DNA of 14,592 nt from Clostridia bacterium (GTDB taxonomy: Bacteria > Bacillota > DULZ01). The first letter of the stretch is position 1. Every line of letters begins with the position of its first letter. Positions 1 through 6,738 of the stretch are shown here, piece by piece. The DNA lies in contig JAAYOX010000296.1 in assembly GCA_012520135.1 (NCBI GenBank), positions 1 through 14,592 on the forward strand, given 5' to 3'. The notes beneath the pieces were generated by a model. That model did no database searches and had not been told where the DNA came from. It saw nothing but the letters and a program-made list of their open reading frames with translations. A program made the translations under genes and the position numbers.

Positions 1-38
1 GACTGTTGACAAAATATAATTTTAGGTAGATCGCTTTC

Positions 39-207
39 GGCTGTAATGTTTGCTTCGCTACGGCGGAGTGCCTACGCCGTTACCGGCAGCAAGCTGCCGA
101 CGGCTGTGGCCCAACGCCCGCTCCGCAAAGCATTACAGCCTTACGCCAGTTACCAATAAGCAGCTTCGCTCTTTTGATTTTGGCTCCAATTCAGCCCTTC
201 GATTAAC
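39..207 (-). repeat. Structured dispersed repeat, copy A
   Basis: This non-coding element occupies most of the gene-free stretch before radA. Bases 168-207 are an exact reverse complement of 14436-14475 (40 of 40). Bases 39-53 pair with 125-140 (GGCTGTAATGTTTGC against GCAAA, one bulged base, CATTACAGCC), closing a stem around two hairpins: ACGGCG 60-65 with CGCCGT 75-80, and CGGCAG 84-89 with CTGCCG 94-99. I read it as one copy of a genome-dispersed repeat, oriented on the minus strand with the 40-bp core as its gene-proximal end. The far boundary is uncertain because bases 1-38 show no inverted copy of the core end. No transposase is nearby, and whether it is transcribed cannot be told. Confidence 0.7.
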
Positions 208-273
208 ACCGATTAGCTTCTGGTCGCAATCTGCAAGGCTCGGTATTTTCCGGACCTTTTTTGCTGTCTATTT

Positions 274-281
274 GTTATAAT
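274..281 (+). promoter_or_regulatory. Extended -10 promoter for radA
   Basis: A perfect TATAAT (276-281) is preceded by a TG dinucleotide with one-base spacing (273-275), an extended -10. No good -35 lies 16-18 bases upstream. It sits 30 bases before the radA ATG, so the leader would be short. Confidence 0.55.
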
Positions 282-310
282 GAAAAGAAACTGGTCACAG
301 GAGGACCGGA

Positions 311-1678
311 ATGAATCGTAAAAGGATCAAGACTAGATTTGTTTGTCAGGAATGCGGCTATGAATCCCTAAAGTGGCAGGGTCAATGCATTTGTGGTGCC
401 TGGAACTCCATGGTGGAAGAAATTATGGAAACCGGTGGAGGACAAGCCCCTGTCAGAAGGGGCAAAGGACCTCAACCAATTGCTCAGGTAGAATCCGGTG
501 CTCAGAGCCGTTTTGATACAGGAGACCGGGAACTGAACCGGGTGTTGGGTGGAGGGCTGGTGGCCGGTTCTTTGGTGCTCATCTCCGGAGGGCCGGGTAT
601 CGGCAAATCCACTTTGCTGTTGCAGATCGCCAATAATATTGCCCGAACTTACGGAACAGTTCTTTATGTTTCCGGGGAAGAGTCAGAGGAGCAAATCAAA
701 CTCAGAGCTGAACGAATAGACACACTGCATGCCAATTTGCTGGTAGTAAGCGAAACCAACTTGGATTTGATTACACAGTACATGGAGGAGAACAAACCCG
801 TTTTTGCTATTATCGATTCGATTCAAACCGTCTATAAATCAGATATTGGCTCCGCTCCCGGCAGTGTCAGCCAGGTGAGGGAGTGTACCGGTCATATTTT
901 GAGAATGGCTAAAGAGAGCAATACGCCGGTGTTTTTAGTGGCTCATGTAACCAAACAAGGGCAGATTGCCGGGCCCAGGGTGCTGGACCATATGGTAGAT
1001 TGCGTCCTGTTTTTGGAGGGAGAACGAAACCATGGTTTTCGTATGCTACGGGCCTTTAAAAACCGGTTTGGAAATACAGCCGAATTGGCTCTTTATGAGA
1101 TGTTGGCCGAAGGGATGTTTCCAATTGACAATCCTTCTCAATACTTGCTGGCCCGCCACGAAGACGCTATTCCCGGGACGGTGGTAGTGGCCAGTGTCGA
1201 AGGTGCTCTCCCGATTTTGGTAGAATTACAGGCCTTGGTAGTGGAGAACAGTTACGGCAGTCCTCCCAGAAAAGTAGCAGTGGGAGTAGATCGGGATCGG
1301 TTGAACCTGATTACGGCGGTGCTGCAGAAAAGAACGGGAGTTTTTTTAGGTAATCAGGATATTTATGTTTCGCTTCTGGGGGGAGTCGAAATTCAAGAGA
1401 CCTCTATTGATTTAGGTTTGGCGGTAGCCTTGTTTAGCAGTTTGCGGGATCAGGCGGTAGACTCCAAAATGGTGGTATTGGGAGAAGTAGATTTGGCGGG
1501 GCGGATTAGAACAGTACCCAACATTGAACGGTTGGTTAAAGAAGCAGAGCGTTTGGGTTTCACCAGGTGCTTGTTACCCAAAGGTAACTTGGCAAAGGCT
1601 TCTACCGCTGCCGGGATGGAATTGATCGGGGTGGGATTTTTGGAGGAGGCCCTTGCCTACATCAGGGACCGGGGCTAG
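311..1678 (+). CDS. radA: DNA repair protein RadA (Sms)
   Basis: RadA is a RecA-like hexameric helicase that processes recombination intermediates and drives branch migration during repair and transformation. At 455 residues it has the family's usual length. Visible in order are an N-terminal zinc-finger region (Cys12, Cys15, Cys26, Cys28), a Walker A motif GGPGIGKST at 93-101, a Walker B strand ending at Asp169, the diagnostic KNRFG motif at 250-254, and a Lon-like C-terminal domain from about 270. The ATG has an AGGAGG site (299-304) six bases upstream. The second zinc pair is C-x-C instead of the usual C-x-x-C (see findings). In many Firmicutes disA follows radA; here another gene does. 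Confidence 0.97.
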   Translation: MNRKRIKTRFVCQECGYESLKWQGQCICGAWNSMVEEIMETGGGQAPVRRGKGPQPIAQVESGAQSRFDTGDRELNRVLGGGLVAGSLVLISGGPGIGKSTLLLQIANNIARTYGTVLYVSGEESEEQIKLRAERIDTLHANLLVVSETNLDLITQYMEENKPVFAIIDSIQTVYKSDIGSAPGSVSQVRECTGHILRMAKESNTPVFLVAHVTKQGQIAGPRVLDHMVDCVLFLEGERNHGFRMLRAFKNRFGNTAELALYEMLAEGMFPIDNPSQYLLARHEDAIPGTVVVASVEGALPILVELQALVVENSYGSPPRKVAVGVDRDRLNLITAVLQKRTGVFLGNQDIYVSLLGGVEIQETSIDLGLAVALFSSLRDQAVDSKMVVLGEVDLAGRIRTVPNIERLVKEAERLGFTRCLLPKGNLAKASTAAGMELIGVGFLEEALAYIRDRG

Positions 1679-1834
1679 CAATTTATTCTAAAAACAAGTG
1701 TAGCAGTAATGATAGAATAGTCTTTATGAAAAACAGCAGGTGTTTTGTTGAATTGTGTCGAAATATTTATTTGTAATAGTTTCATTGTTGCTCTGATTGC
1801 AGTTGGTAATATGGGAGAGAAGGAGTTGGGCCAG

Positions 1835-3610
1835 ATGGATAGATGTAGGATTATTTTTTTGCCGGAAAACGTACAAGTATCCGTGAAACCGGGGATGACA
1901 CTGATGATGGCTGCTGCGGAAGCCGGAGTGGAATTTGAAGGCCCTTGCGGTGGCCGGGGTGTCTGTGGGAAATGTAAGATGAATATTGTGGAAGGAGAAA
2001 CTACCGGCTGGGTATTAGCTTGCCAGCATAAGGTAACTACCGATCTGGTAGTGGAGATACCTCAGCAGGAAATTTATTTAAGCCGTAAGACAGCATTGAC
2101 TGAGAGCGACTGGGACATTGAGGCTGATCCCGGTATAGTCAAAAAGAACATTAAAGTGGAGCCTCCCTCTCTGTCTAATCAGAAAGCTGATGCAGACCGG
2201 TTGTTGTCTGCTTTAGAAAGGCCGGCCCAGTTGAAACTGGAAGCGTTGCGTTCCTTACCCCATGTGCTCAGGGCCGCAAACCATGAGGTGACAGTGGTGA
2301 TGGCCGGGGAGGAAGTGCTGGCGGTAGAGGCGGGTAATACCGTGGCAAAGGGTCTCTACGGACTTGCTATTGACATCGGTACCACCACAGTGGTGGGGTC
2401 TTTAGTAGAATTGACCACCGGCAAAACAATAGGGGCAGCTTCTTCCGGAAATACGCAGAATATTTTTGGTGCCGACGTGATTTCCCGGATCCAGCATGCG
2501 GCCAAAGGACCCAAGGAATTGGGGCAATTAAGAAGACGAGTAGTACAAGTAATCAACCGGTTAAGTGAGAAACTGGCAGCTACAGCCGGAATCACCCCTG
2601 GAGAAATATACCAGGCTGCCATAGTCTGCAATACCACCATGAATCATTTGTTACTGGGTCTTGACCCCAGACATTTGGCTCCGGCACCATTTATTCCGGT
2701 AGTTGCCCACATGGTCAAGGCGGAAGCCAAAGAGGTAGGGTTAGGAATCCATCCCCATGCTCAGGTCTATGTATTGCCCAATATTGCAGGCTATGTGGGA
2801 GCGGATACCTTGGGAGTAATCCTCAGTACCGGATTGCACCATGTTGAAAAGTCGGTCCTGGCTGTTGATATTGGTACTAACGGTGAGATTGTACTGGCCT
2901 TGCCGGGAAGACTCCTCACCTGTTCCACTGCTGCCGGGCCCGCTTTTGAAGGGGCCCAGATTAAATGTGGCATGAGGGCTCAGGCAGGTGCCATTGAGAA
3001 GGTCCAGATTGATGAACAGGTAACCTATGAAGTGATTGGAGATGTTTCCCCTAAAGGCCTCTGCGGGTCAGGTATTATGGATGCTGTTGCCGAAATGTTT
3101 AGGGTAGGGGTGTTGCAACCCAGCGGACGCTTGACTCCAAAAGATAAAGCTGACCATTTGCCTCAGGCAGTGAGGGAAAGGCTTCAAGGCTCCGGTGCCG
3201 AAGCCCGTTTTATCCTGGCCACCTCGGAGGAAACAGGCGGAGAACCCGTCTATCTCACTCAAAAAGATGTGAGGGAAGTCCAATTAGCTAAAGGAGCCAT
3301 TCGAGCCGGGATTGAGGTTCTTCTTAATCATGGCGGTGTGAGTCCGGAAGAACTGGATGAAGTATTGCTGGCGGGAGCCTTCGGTAGCTATATTGACAAG
3401 CATTCTGCTTTAGGTATGGGGTTGTTGCCGCCTGTGGACCCGGAAAAAATCCGGGCAGTAGGCAATGCGGCGGGTGCCGGGGCCAAGCTGGCACTGATTT
3501 CCCAAGAGGCACGGCAGGAGGCGGCAGCGGCCGCCCAGGAAGCTCAGCACTTGGAGTTATCCACCCTTTCTGAGTTCCAGGATGCCTTTATTCGCTTTTT
3601 AAATTTCTAA
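1835..3610 (+). CDS. 2Fe-2S/ASKHA-domain protein, RACo-like corrinoid activator
   Basis: This 591-residue protein resembles the DUF4445/RACo family of ATP-dependent reductive activators, which reduce inactive Co(II) corrinoid proteins to Co(I). Residues 1-85 form a plant-type 2Fe-2S ferredoxin domain with Cys38, Cys44, Cys47 and Cys63. After a linker comes an actin-like ATPase domain, with phosphate motifs DIGTTT at 180-185 and DIGTNGE from 345, and a conserved LAGAFGS at 512-518. I chose ATG 1835 because a strong site (GAGAAGGAG, 1817-1825) precedes it and it leads directly into the ferredoxin fold; an in-frame TTG at 1745 lacks a good site. The gene stands alone, 156 bases after radA, with no corrinoid protein or methyltransferase nearby. 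The physiological partner is therefore unknown and the activator role rests on family resemblance. Confidence 0.85.
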   Translation: MDRCRIIFLPENVQVSVKPGMTLMMAAAEAGVEFEGPCGGRGVCGKCKMNIVEGETTGWVLACQHKVTTDLVVEIPQQEIYLSRKTALTESDWDIEADPGIVKKNIKVEPPSLSNQKADADRLLSALERPAQLKLEALRSLPHVLRAANHEVTVVMAGEEVLAVEAGNTVAKGLYGLAIDIGTTTVVGSLVELTTGKTIGAASSGNTQNIFGADVISRIQHAAKGPKELGQLRRRVVQVINRLSEKLAATAGITPGEIYQAAIVCNTTMNHLLLGLDPRHLAPAPFIPVVAHMVKAEAKEVGLGIHPHAQVYVLPNIAGYVGADTLGVILSTGLHHVEKSVLAVDIGTNGEIVLALPGRLLTCSTAAGPAFEGAQIKCGMRAQAGAIEKVQIDEQVTYEVIGDVSPKGLCGSGIMDAVAEMFRVGVLQPSGRLTPKDKADHLPQAVRERLQGSGAEARFILATSEETGGEPVYLTQKDVREVQLAKGAIRAGIEVLLNHGGVSPEELDEVLLAGAFGSYIDKHSALGMGLLPPVDPEKIRAVGNAAGAGAKLALISQEARQEAAAAAQEAQHLELSTLSEFQDAFIRFLNF

Positions 3611-3655
3611 TTTAGCTGGGGCCTCTAAAAATACGACATTTTTTAGTAAAACCCC

Positions 3656-3685
3656 TTTACAAAGGCAAAAGGGCTGTGATATAAT
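3656..3685 (+). promoter_or_regulatory. carD promoter P1
   Basis: TTTACA (3656-3661) and TATAAT (3680-3685) are separated by 18 bases, with an extended TG at 3677-3678. The -35 lies in an inverted repeat, CCCTT (3653-3657) and AAGGG (3669-3673), an arrangement repeated at the tRNA promoter near 14031. Confidence 0.7.
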
Positions 3686-3695
3686 AATAAAATTT

Positions 3696-3724
3696 TTGAC
3701 GTCCCCGGGAGTATTTGCTATAAT
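3696..3724 (+). promoter_or_regulatory. carD promoter P2
   Basis: TTGACG (3696-3701) and TATAAT (3719-3724) are 17 bases apart, and a TG lies at 3716-3717. It starts about ten bases downstream of P1's -10, so the two promoters are in tandem. Its predicted start leaves only about 20 bases before the GTG start codon of carD. Confidence 0.75.
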
Positions 3725-3752
3725 TAACTATGACCTTCTAGGAGGTGGTAAG

Positions 3753-4229
3753 GTGTTTAATGTCGGGGACAGAGTTGTCTACCCCATGCATGGTGCCGGG
3801 ATTATCGAGGCGATTGAAGAAAAAGAAATCCTGGGGGAGATTCGCAAATATTATGTGATGCGTATACCTAATGGGGACATGAGAGTATTGATCCCTTTGG
3901 ACAATGTTGAGGAAAGTGGTTTACGGGAAGTTATTGATGAGCAGCAAATCAGTGAAGTGCTATCTGTCTTGCAGGACAGGGAGGATGTTTCCAATCCAAA
4001 TTGGAACCGCAGATACAGAGCCAACCTGGAGAAAATAAAAACCGGTGATATACTGGAAGTGGCGGAAGTAGTTCGCAACCTTAGTTTAAGGGAACGAGAA
4101 AAAGGCTTATCTACCGGAGAACGTAAGATGCTGGATAATGCTCGCCAGATTCTGATTAGCGAGTTGGTACTGGCTAAAGGAACCGGGGAAGAGCAAATGG
4201 AAATATGGCTGGAAGGTGCGCTGGCTTAA
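3753..4229 (+). CDS. carD: CarD/CdnL family RNA polymerase-binding transcription factor
   Basis: CarD-type proteins bind the RNA polymerase beta subunit and stabilise the open promoter complex, notably at rRNA promoters. This one has 158 residues. An N-terminal RNAP-interacting Tudor-like domain (about 1-60, opening FNVGDRVVYPMHGAG) precedes a helical DNA-binding domain. NWNRRYR at 83-89 contains Trp84, at the position of the conserved tryptophan that wedges into the upstream edge of the bubble. The start is GTG 3753, seven bases after AGGAGG (3740-3745). An upstream in-frame TTG at 3696 falls inside promoter P2 and is rejected. The gene is probably a single transcription unit, as a hairpin follows it and the next gene has its own promoter. 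Confidence 0.95.
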   Translation: MFNVGDRVVYPMHGAGIIEAIEEKEILGEIRKYYVMRIPNGDMRVLIPLDNVEESGLREVIDEQQISEVLSVLQDREDVSNPNWNRRYRANLEKIKTGDILEVAEVVRNLSLREREKGLSTGERKMLDNARQILISELVLAKGTGEEQMEIWLEGALA

Positions 4230-4245
4230 GAGCAGTCAAGCAATA

Positions 4246-4280
4246 GGGGGTGCCTGAAGATTATTTGGTACCTCCCTTTT
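4246..4280 (+). terminator. Possible intrinsic terminator after carD
   Basis: GGGGGTGCC (4246-4254) pairs with GGTACCTCCC (4267-4276) through nine pairs, with one G-U and one bulged T, followed by only four T residues. It is positioned to end the carD transcript, but the short T run makes it weak. Confidence 0.5.
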
Positions 4281-4316
4281 GCGATGGACAAGCCATTGGT
4301 AGCTTTCCAGCCATTC

Positions 4317-4345
4317 TTGCAGCATTTTCCAGTTCCTTGTATAAT
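4317..4345 (+). promoter_or_regulatory. Promoter for yacL-ispD-ispF
   Basis: TTGCAG (4317-4322) and TATAAT (4340-4345) have a 17-base spacer. It lies about 40 bases before the yacL start in the 156-base gap after carD. No operator is evident. Confidence 0.7.
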
Positions 4346-4385
4346 AATAGTAAAGAGAAGCAAAACTAGGCAAAGGAGGTGAGAA

Positions 4386-5495
4386 ATGATGGTATTCAAC
4401 GCGCTTCGAGTTTTAATTATGATAGCTGTCGGTTATACCGGTTTTTCCGTGGGAATGCTGGTTTTGCCTTTTTGGAATGGCCCTGAACCGACCGTAAAAT
4501 GGTCTTTAGTGATTCTGTTAGCCATTGTGGCCGGTTTGATCGGCTATAGTATAGCGCCGCCTATTATATCAGGGCTGATCCAATTGGCCAGAAAATTTGA
4601 AGCAGCACTCAACAAAATTCCGGCCCATGACATTATCGGTGGTGCTGTTGGTTTGATTTTGGGACTTATAATTGCCAATTTATTCGGCGTTTCTTTTTAC
4701 CGCTTTCCTATTGTTGGGCCCTATCTATCCATTTTAGCCAGCTTGGTACTGGGTTATTTAGGCTGGAGTGTGGGTACCAAGAAAAGAGACGATCTCCTGT
4801 CTGTCGTCTCCAACTGGCGTTCCGGCAAGGATAAGTCAGGTAAGGGTGAGACTAAGGTTCTGTATAAGATACTGGATACCAGTGTGATCATCGACGGTCG
4901 TATTGCAGATATCTGCAAAAGCGGTTTTATTGACGGGACTTTGCTGATACCGGGATTCGTACTGGAAGAGCTACGGCATATTGCCGATTCTTCGGATTTG
5001 CTTAAACGAAATAGGGGCCGCAGGGGATTGGATATTTTAAACCGGATTCAAAAAGAGTTGGACATCAAAGTGAAAATTCACGAGCAGGACTTTGATGATA
5101 TCCAGGAAGTTGACTCCAAATTAGTGCGCTTGGCTCAATTGGTGAACGGGGATATCCTCACCAATGATTACAACCTGAATAAAGTGGCAGAACTTCAAGG
5201 AATAAAAGTCCTGAACATCAATGAACTGGCCAATGCAGTGAAGCCGGTTGTGCTGCCCGGGGAGGAAATGGTCGTACAAGTCATTAAAGACGGTAAAGAA
5301 GCCGGGCAGGGAATCGGATATTTGGATGACGGAACAATGATTGTGGTAGAAAACGGCAGGCGCTACATAGGCCAGACCATTTCAGTGCTGGTCACCAGTG
5401 TGCTGCAGACTGCAGCGGGCCGGATGATTTTTGCCAAGCCGAAATTGGCTCAGAAACCCAACCATCTATCTTTGGAGGTGCCGTCCGGTGTCTAA
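4386..5495 (+). CDS. yacL: Membrane-anchored PIN/TRAM domain protein (YacL family)
   Basis: This 369-residue protein has four hydrophobic segments at about 5-28, 38-61, 82-104 and 107-130. A cytosolic PIN nuclease-like domain (about 159-285) and a C-terminal TRAM domain (about 290-350, RNA-binding in other families) follow. The PIN acidic set is visible: Asp164 in LDTS, Glu194/Glu195, Asp243 and Asp261 in TNDYN, so the metal site looks intact. The architecture matches B. subtilis YacL, whose physiological substrate is not established as far as I know; a membrane-tethered RNase is inference. The first ATG of an ATGATG pair lies six bases after AAGGAGG (4373-4379). The stop overlaps the ispD start by eight bases, implying translational coupling. 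Confidence 0.93.
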   Translation: MMVFNALRVLIMIAVGYTGFSVGMLVLPFWNGPEPTVKWSLVILLAIVAGLIGYSIAPPIISGLIQLARKFEAALNKIPAHDIIGGAVGLILGLIIANLFGVSFYRFPIVGPYLSILASLVLGYLGWSVGTKKRDDLLSVVSNWRSGKDKSGKGETKVLYKILDTSVIIDGRIADICKSGFIDGTLLIPGFVLEELRHIADSSDLLKRNRGRRGLDILNRIQKELDIKVKIHEQDFDDIQEVDSKLVRLAQLVNGDILTNDYNLNKVAELQGIKVLNINELANAVKPVVLPGEEMVVQVIKDGKEAGQGIGYLDDGTMIVVENGRRYIGQTISVLVTSVLQTAAGRMIFAKPKLAQKPNHLSLEVPSGV

Positions 5496-6189
5496 AGTAA
5501 CCGGGATTGTTCTGGCTGCCGGGCAAGGGAGCAGAATGGGCAGCAAGATCCCCAAACAGTATTTGGAGATCGGAGAACGTCCGATCCTTGTTCATACTTT
5601 GGAATTATTTGAGCAAACCCATTTAATAGACCGGATAGTGTTGGTAGTAGGAAACCAGGAAGTAGAGCCGGCCAAGGAAATCCTTTCCCGTTTTCAGTTG
5701 AGGAAAGTGGCTGCCGTGGTAACAGGGGGCTCGGAAAGGAGCCATTCAGTTTATCATGGCCTTCAATTAGTGCCTGAAGATTGTTCTTGGGTGGTCGTAC
5801 ACGATGGTGTACGGCCATTTTTCACGCCGGATTTACTGGAGCGTGTGCTTAAGGCGGCAGAGGAGACGGGAGCGGCAGTACCGGGAGTGCCTGTAAAAGA
5901 TACCATCAAAATCTGTGACGACGCAGGGAAAGTAATCACTACCCCTCCACGAAAAAACTTATGGGCTATCCAGACACCCCAGGCTTTCCGCAAAGACTGG
6001 CTGTTGGAGGCCTATGCTGAGGCCATGGCCAAAAATCTGGTAGCTACTGATGATGCCGGTCTTCTGGAACAATTGGGTAAACCGGTGCAAGTGGTCCAAG
6101 GGGATTACGAGAATATTAAACTGACTACTCCGGAAGATTATGATCTGGCTCAAGCTATTTGGGAAAGGAGACAGGGACAGTGCGGGTAG
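5488..6189 (+). CDS. ispD: 2-C-methyl-D-erythritol 4-phosphate cytidylyltransferase
   Basis: IspD joins CTP to methylerythritol 4-phosphate, the third step of the MEP isoprenoid pathway. At 233 residues it has normal length. The nucleotide-binding N-terminus carries AAGQGSRMG (10-18, with Arg16) and Lys23 in KIPKQY. HDGVRPF, PVKDTIK, ATDDAGL and NIKLTTPEDY follow in the expected order. I start it at GTG 5488, about nine bases after GGAGGT (5474-5479); an upstream in-frame ATG at 5431 would add 19 residues foreign to the family. It overlaps the end of yacL by eight bases and ispF by ten. Confidence 0.96.
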   Translation: MSKVTGIVLAAGQGSRMGSKIPKQYLEIGERPILVHTLELFEQTHLIDRIVLVVGNQEVEPAKEILSRFQLRKVAAVVTGGSERSHSVYHGLQLVPEDCSWVVVHDGVRPFFTPDLLERVLKAAEETGAAVPGVPVKDTIKICDDAGKVITTPPRKNLWAIQTPQAFRKDWLLEAYAEAMAKNLVATDDAGLLEQLGKPVQVVQGDYENIKLTTPEDYDLAQAIWERRQGQCG

Positions 6190-6653
6190 GAATAGGTTAC
6201 GATGTGCACCGGTTGACCGAAAACAGGGCTTTGATCTTAGGAGGAGTAAATATCCCTTATTCCTTAGGGTTAAAAGGCCATTCGGATGCAGATGTATTGC
6301 TCCATGCCATTAGCGATGCTCTTTTAGGTGCCGCCGGGCTAGGGGATATAGGGCAGCATTTTCCCGATACGGATCCTGCTTATTTGGGTATATCCAGCCT
6401 GGTTTTATTGGAACAAGTTAGGGAAAAGATAAAAACAGCGGGTTTTTTGGTCCATAATGTTGATGCAGTAATTATGGCTGAGCGGCCCAAGCTGGCTCCT
6501 TATATCGGTGAAATGCGCCGGAAGGTTGCCGGAGCCTTGCAGGTGAAAGTGGAGATGATTAATATTAAGGCTACTACTACCGAGGGACTGGGTTTTGTCG
6601 GACAAGGTGAAGGGATTGCCGCCCAGGCAGTAGCTACCCTGGCGGAAATCTAG
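6180..6653 (+). CDS. ispF: 2-C-methyl-D-erythritol 2,4-cyclodiphosphate synthase
   Basis: IspF cyclises the CDP-methylerythritol phosphate intermediate and releases CMP. The 157 residues match the family's length. Divalent-metal ligands Asp8, His10 and His42 are in place (GYDVHR and the DADVLLHA segment), as is the HFPDTDP loop. The late TTTEGLGFVGQGEGI segment is also characteristic. GTG 6180 is preferred because AAGGAG (6165-6170) lies nine bases upstream and the protein then begins RVGIGYD, as in homologues; TTG 6159 is the alternative. The ten-base overlap with ispD suggests coupled translation. IspE, which acts between these two steps, is not in the window. Confidence 0.96.
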   Translation: MRVGIGYDVHRLTENRALILGGVNIPYSLGLKGHSDADVLLHAISDALLGAAGLGDIGQHFPDTDPAYLGISSLVLLEQVREKIKTAGFLVHNVDAVIMAERPKLAPYIGEMRRKVAGALQVKVEMINIKATTTEGLGFVGQGEGIAAQAVATLAEI

Positions 6654-6654
6654 C

Positions 6655-6684
6655 TTGCAGTGTCTTTTGGTATAGTGCTATAAT
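6655..6684 (+). promoter_or_regulatory. gltX promoter
   Basis: TTGCAG (6655-6660) and TATAAT (6679-6684) are 18 bases apart, with an extended TG at 6676-6677. The -35 begins two bases after the ispF stop codon, so gltX is separately transcribed. The same TTGCAG hexamer is used before yacL. Confidence 0.72.
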
Positions 6685-6738
6685 GCTTTTGTCGTTATTG
6701 ATTGGCAGTGGTTGGTAGATGAAAAGGAGGATTGACTT

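Noticed and set aside
6..20. TTGACA followed by TATAAT at the window start
   Set aside because: Only three bases separate the two hexamers, so they cannot form one promoter.
50..280. 76-residue open frame on the + strand before radA
   Set aside because: It lies across the hairpins and core of repeat copy A, has no ribosome binding site or recognisable domain, and runs into the radA promoter.
1684..1746. Weak inverted repeats after radA (TATTCTA/TAGAATA, AAAACA/TGTTTT)
   Set aside because: The stems are short and AT-rich with no proper T run, so I cannot call a terminator or operator in this gap.
1745..1834. N-terminal extension of the ASKHA protein with a hydrophobic stretch that could look like a signal or membrane anchor
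   Set aside because: The TTG start has no properly spaced ribosome binding site, while ATG 1835 has a strong one and begins the ferredoxin domain where the family does.
4246..4280. GGTACCTCCCTT after carD, identical to 8341-8352 in the T-box leader, suggesting a second T-box
   Set aside because: The 4230-4385 gap has no T-box consensus, specifier loop or antiterminator, and it is too short. The 12-base identity looks coincidental.
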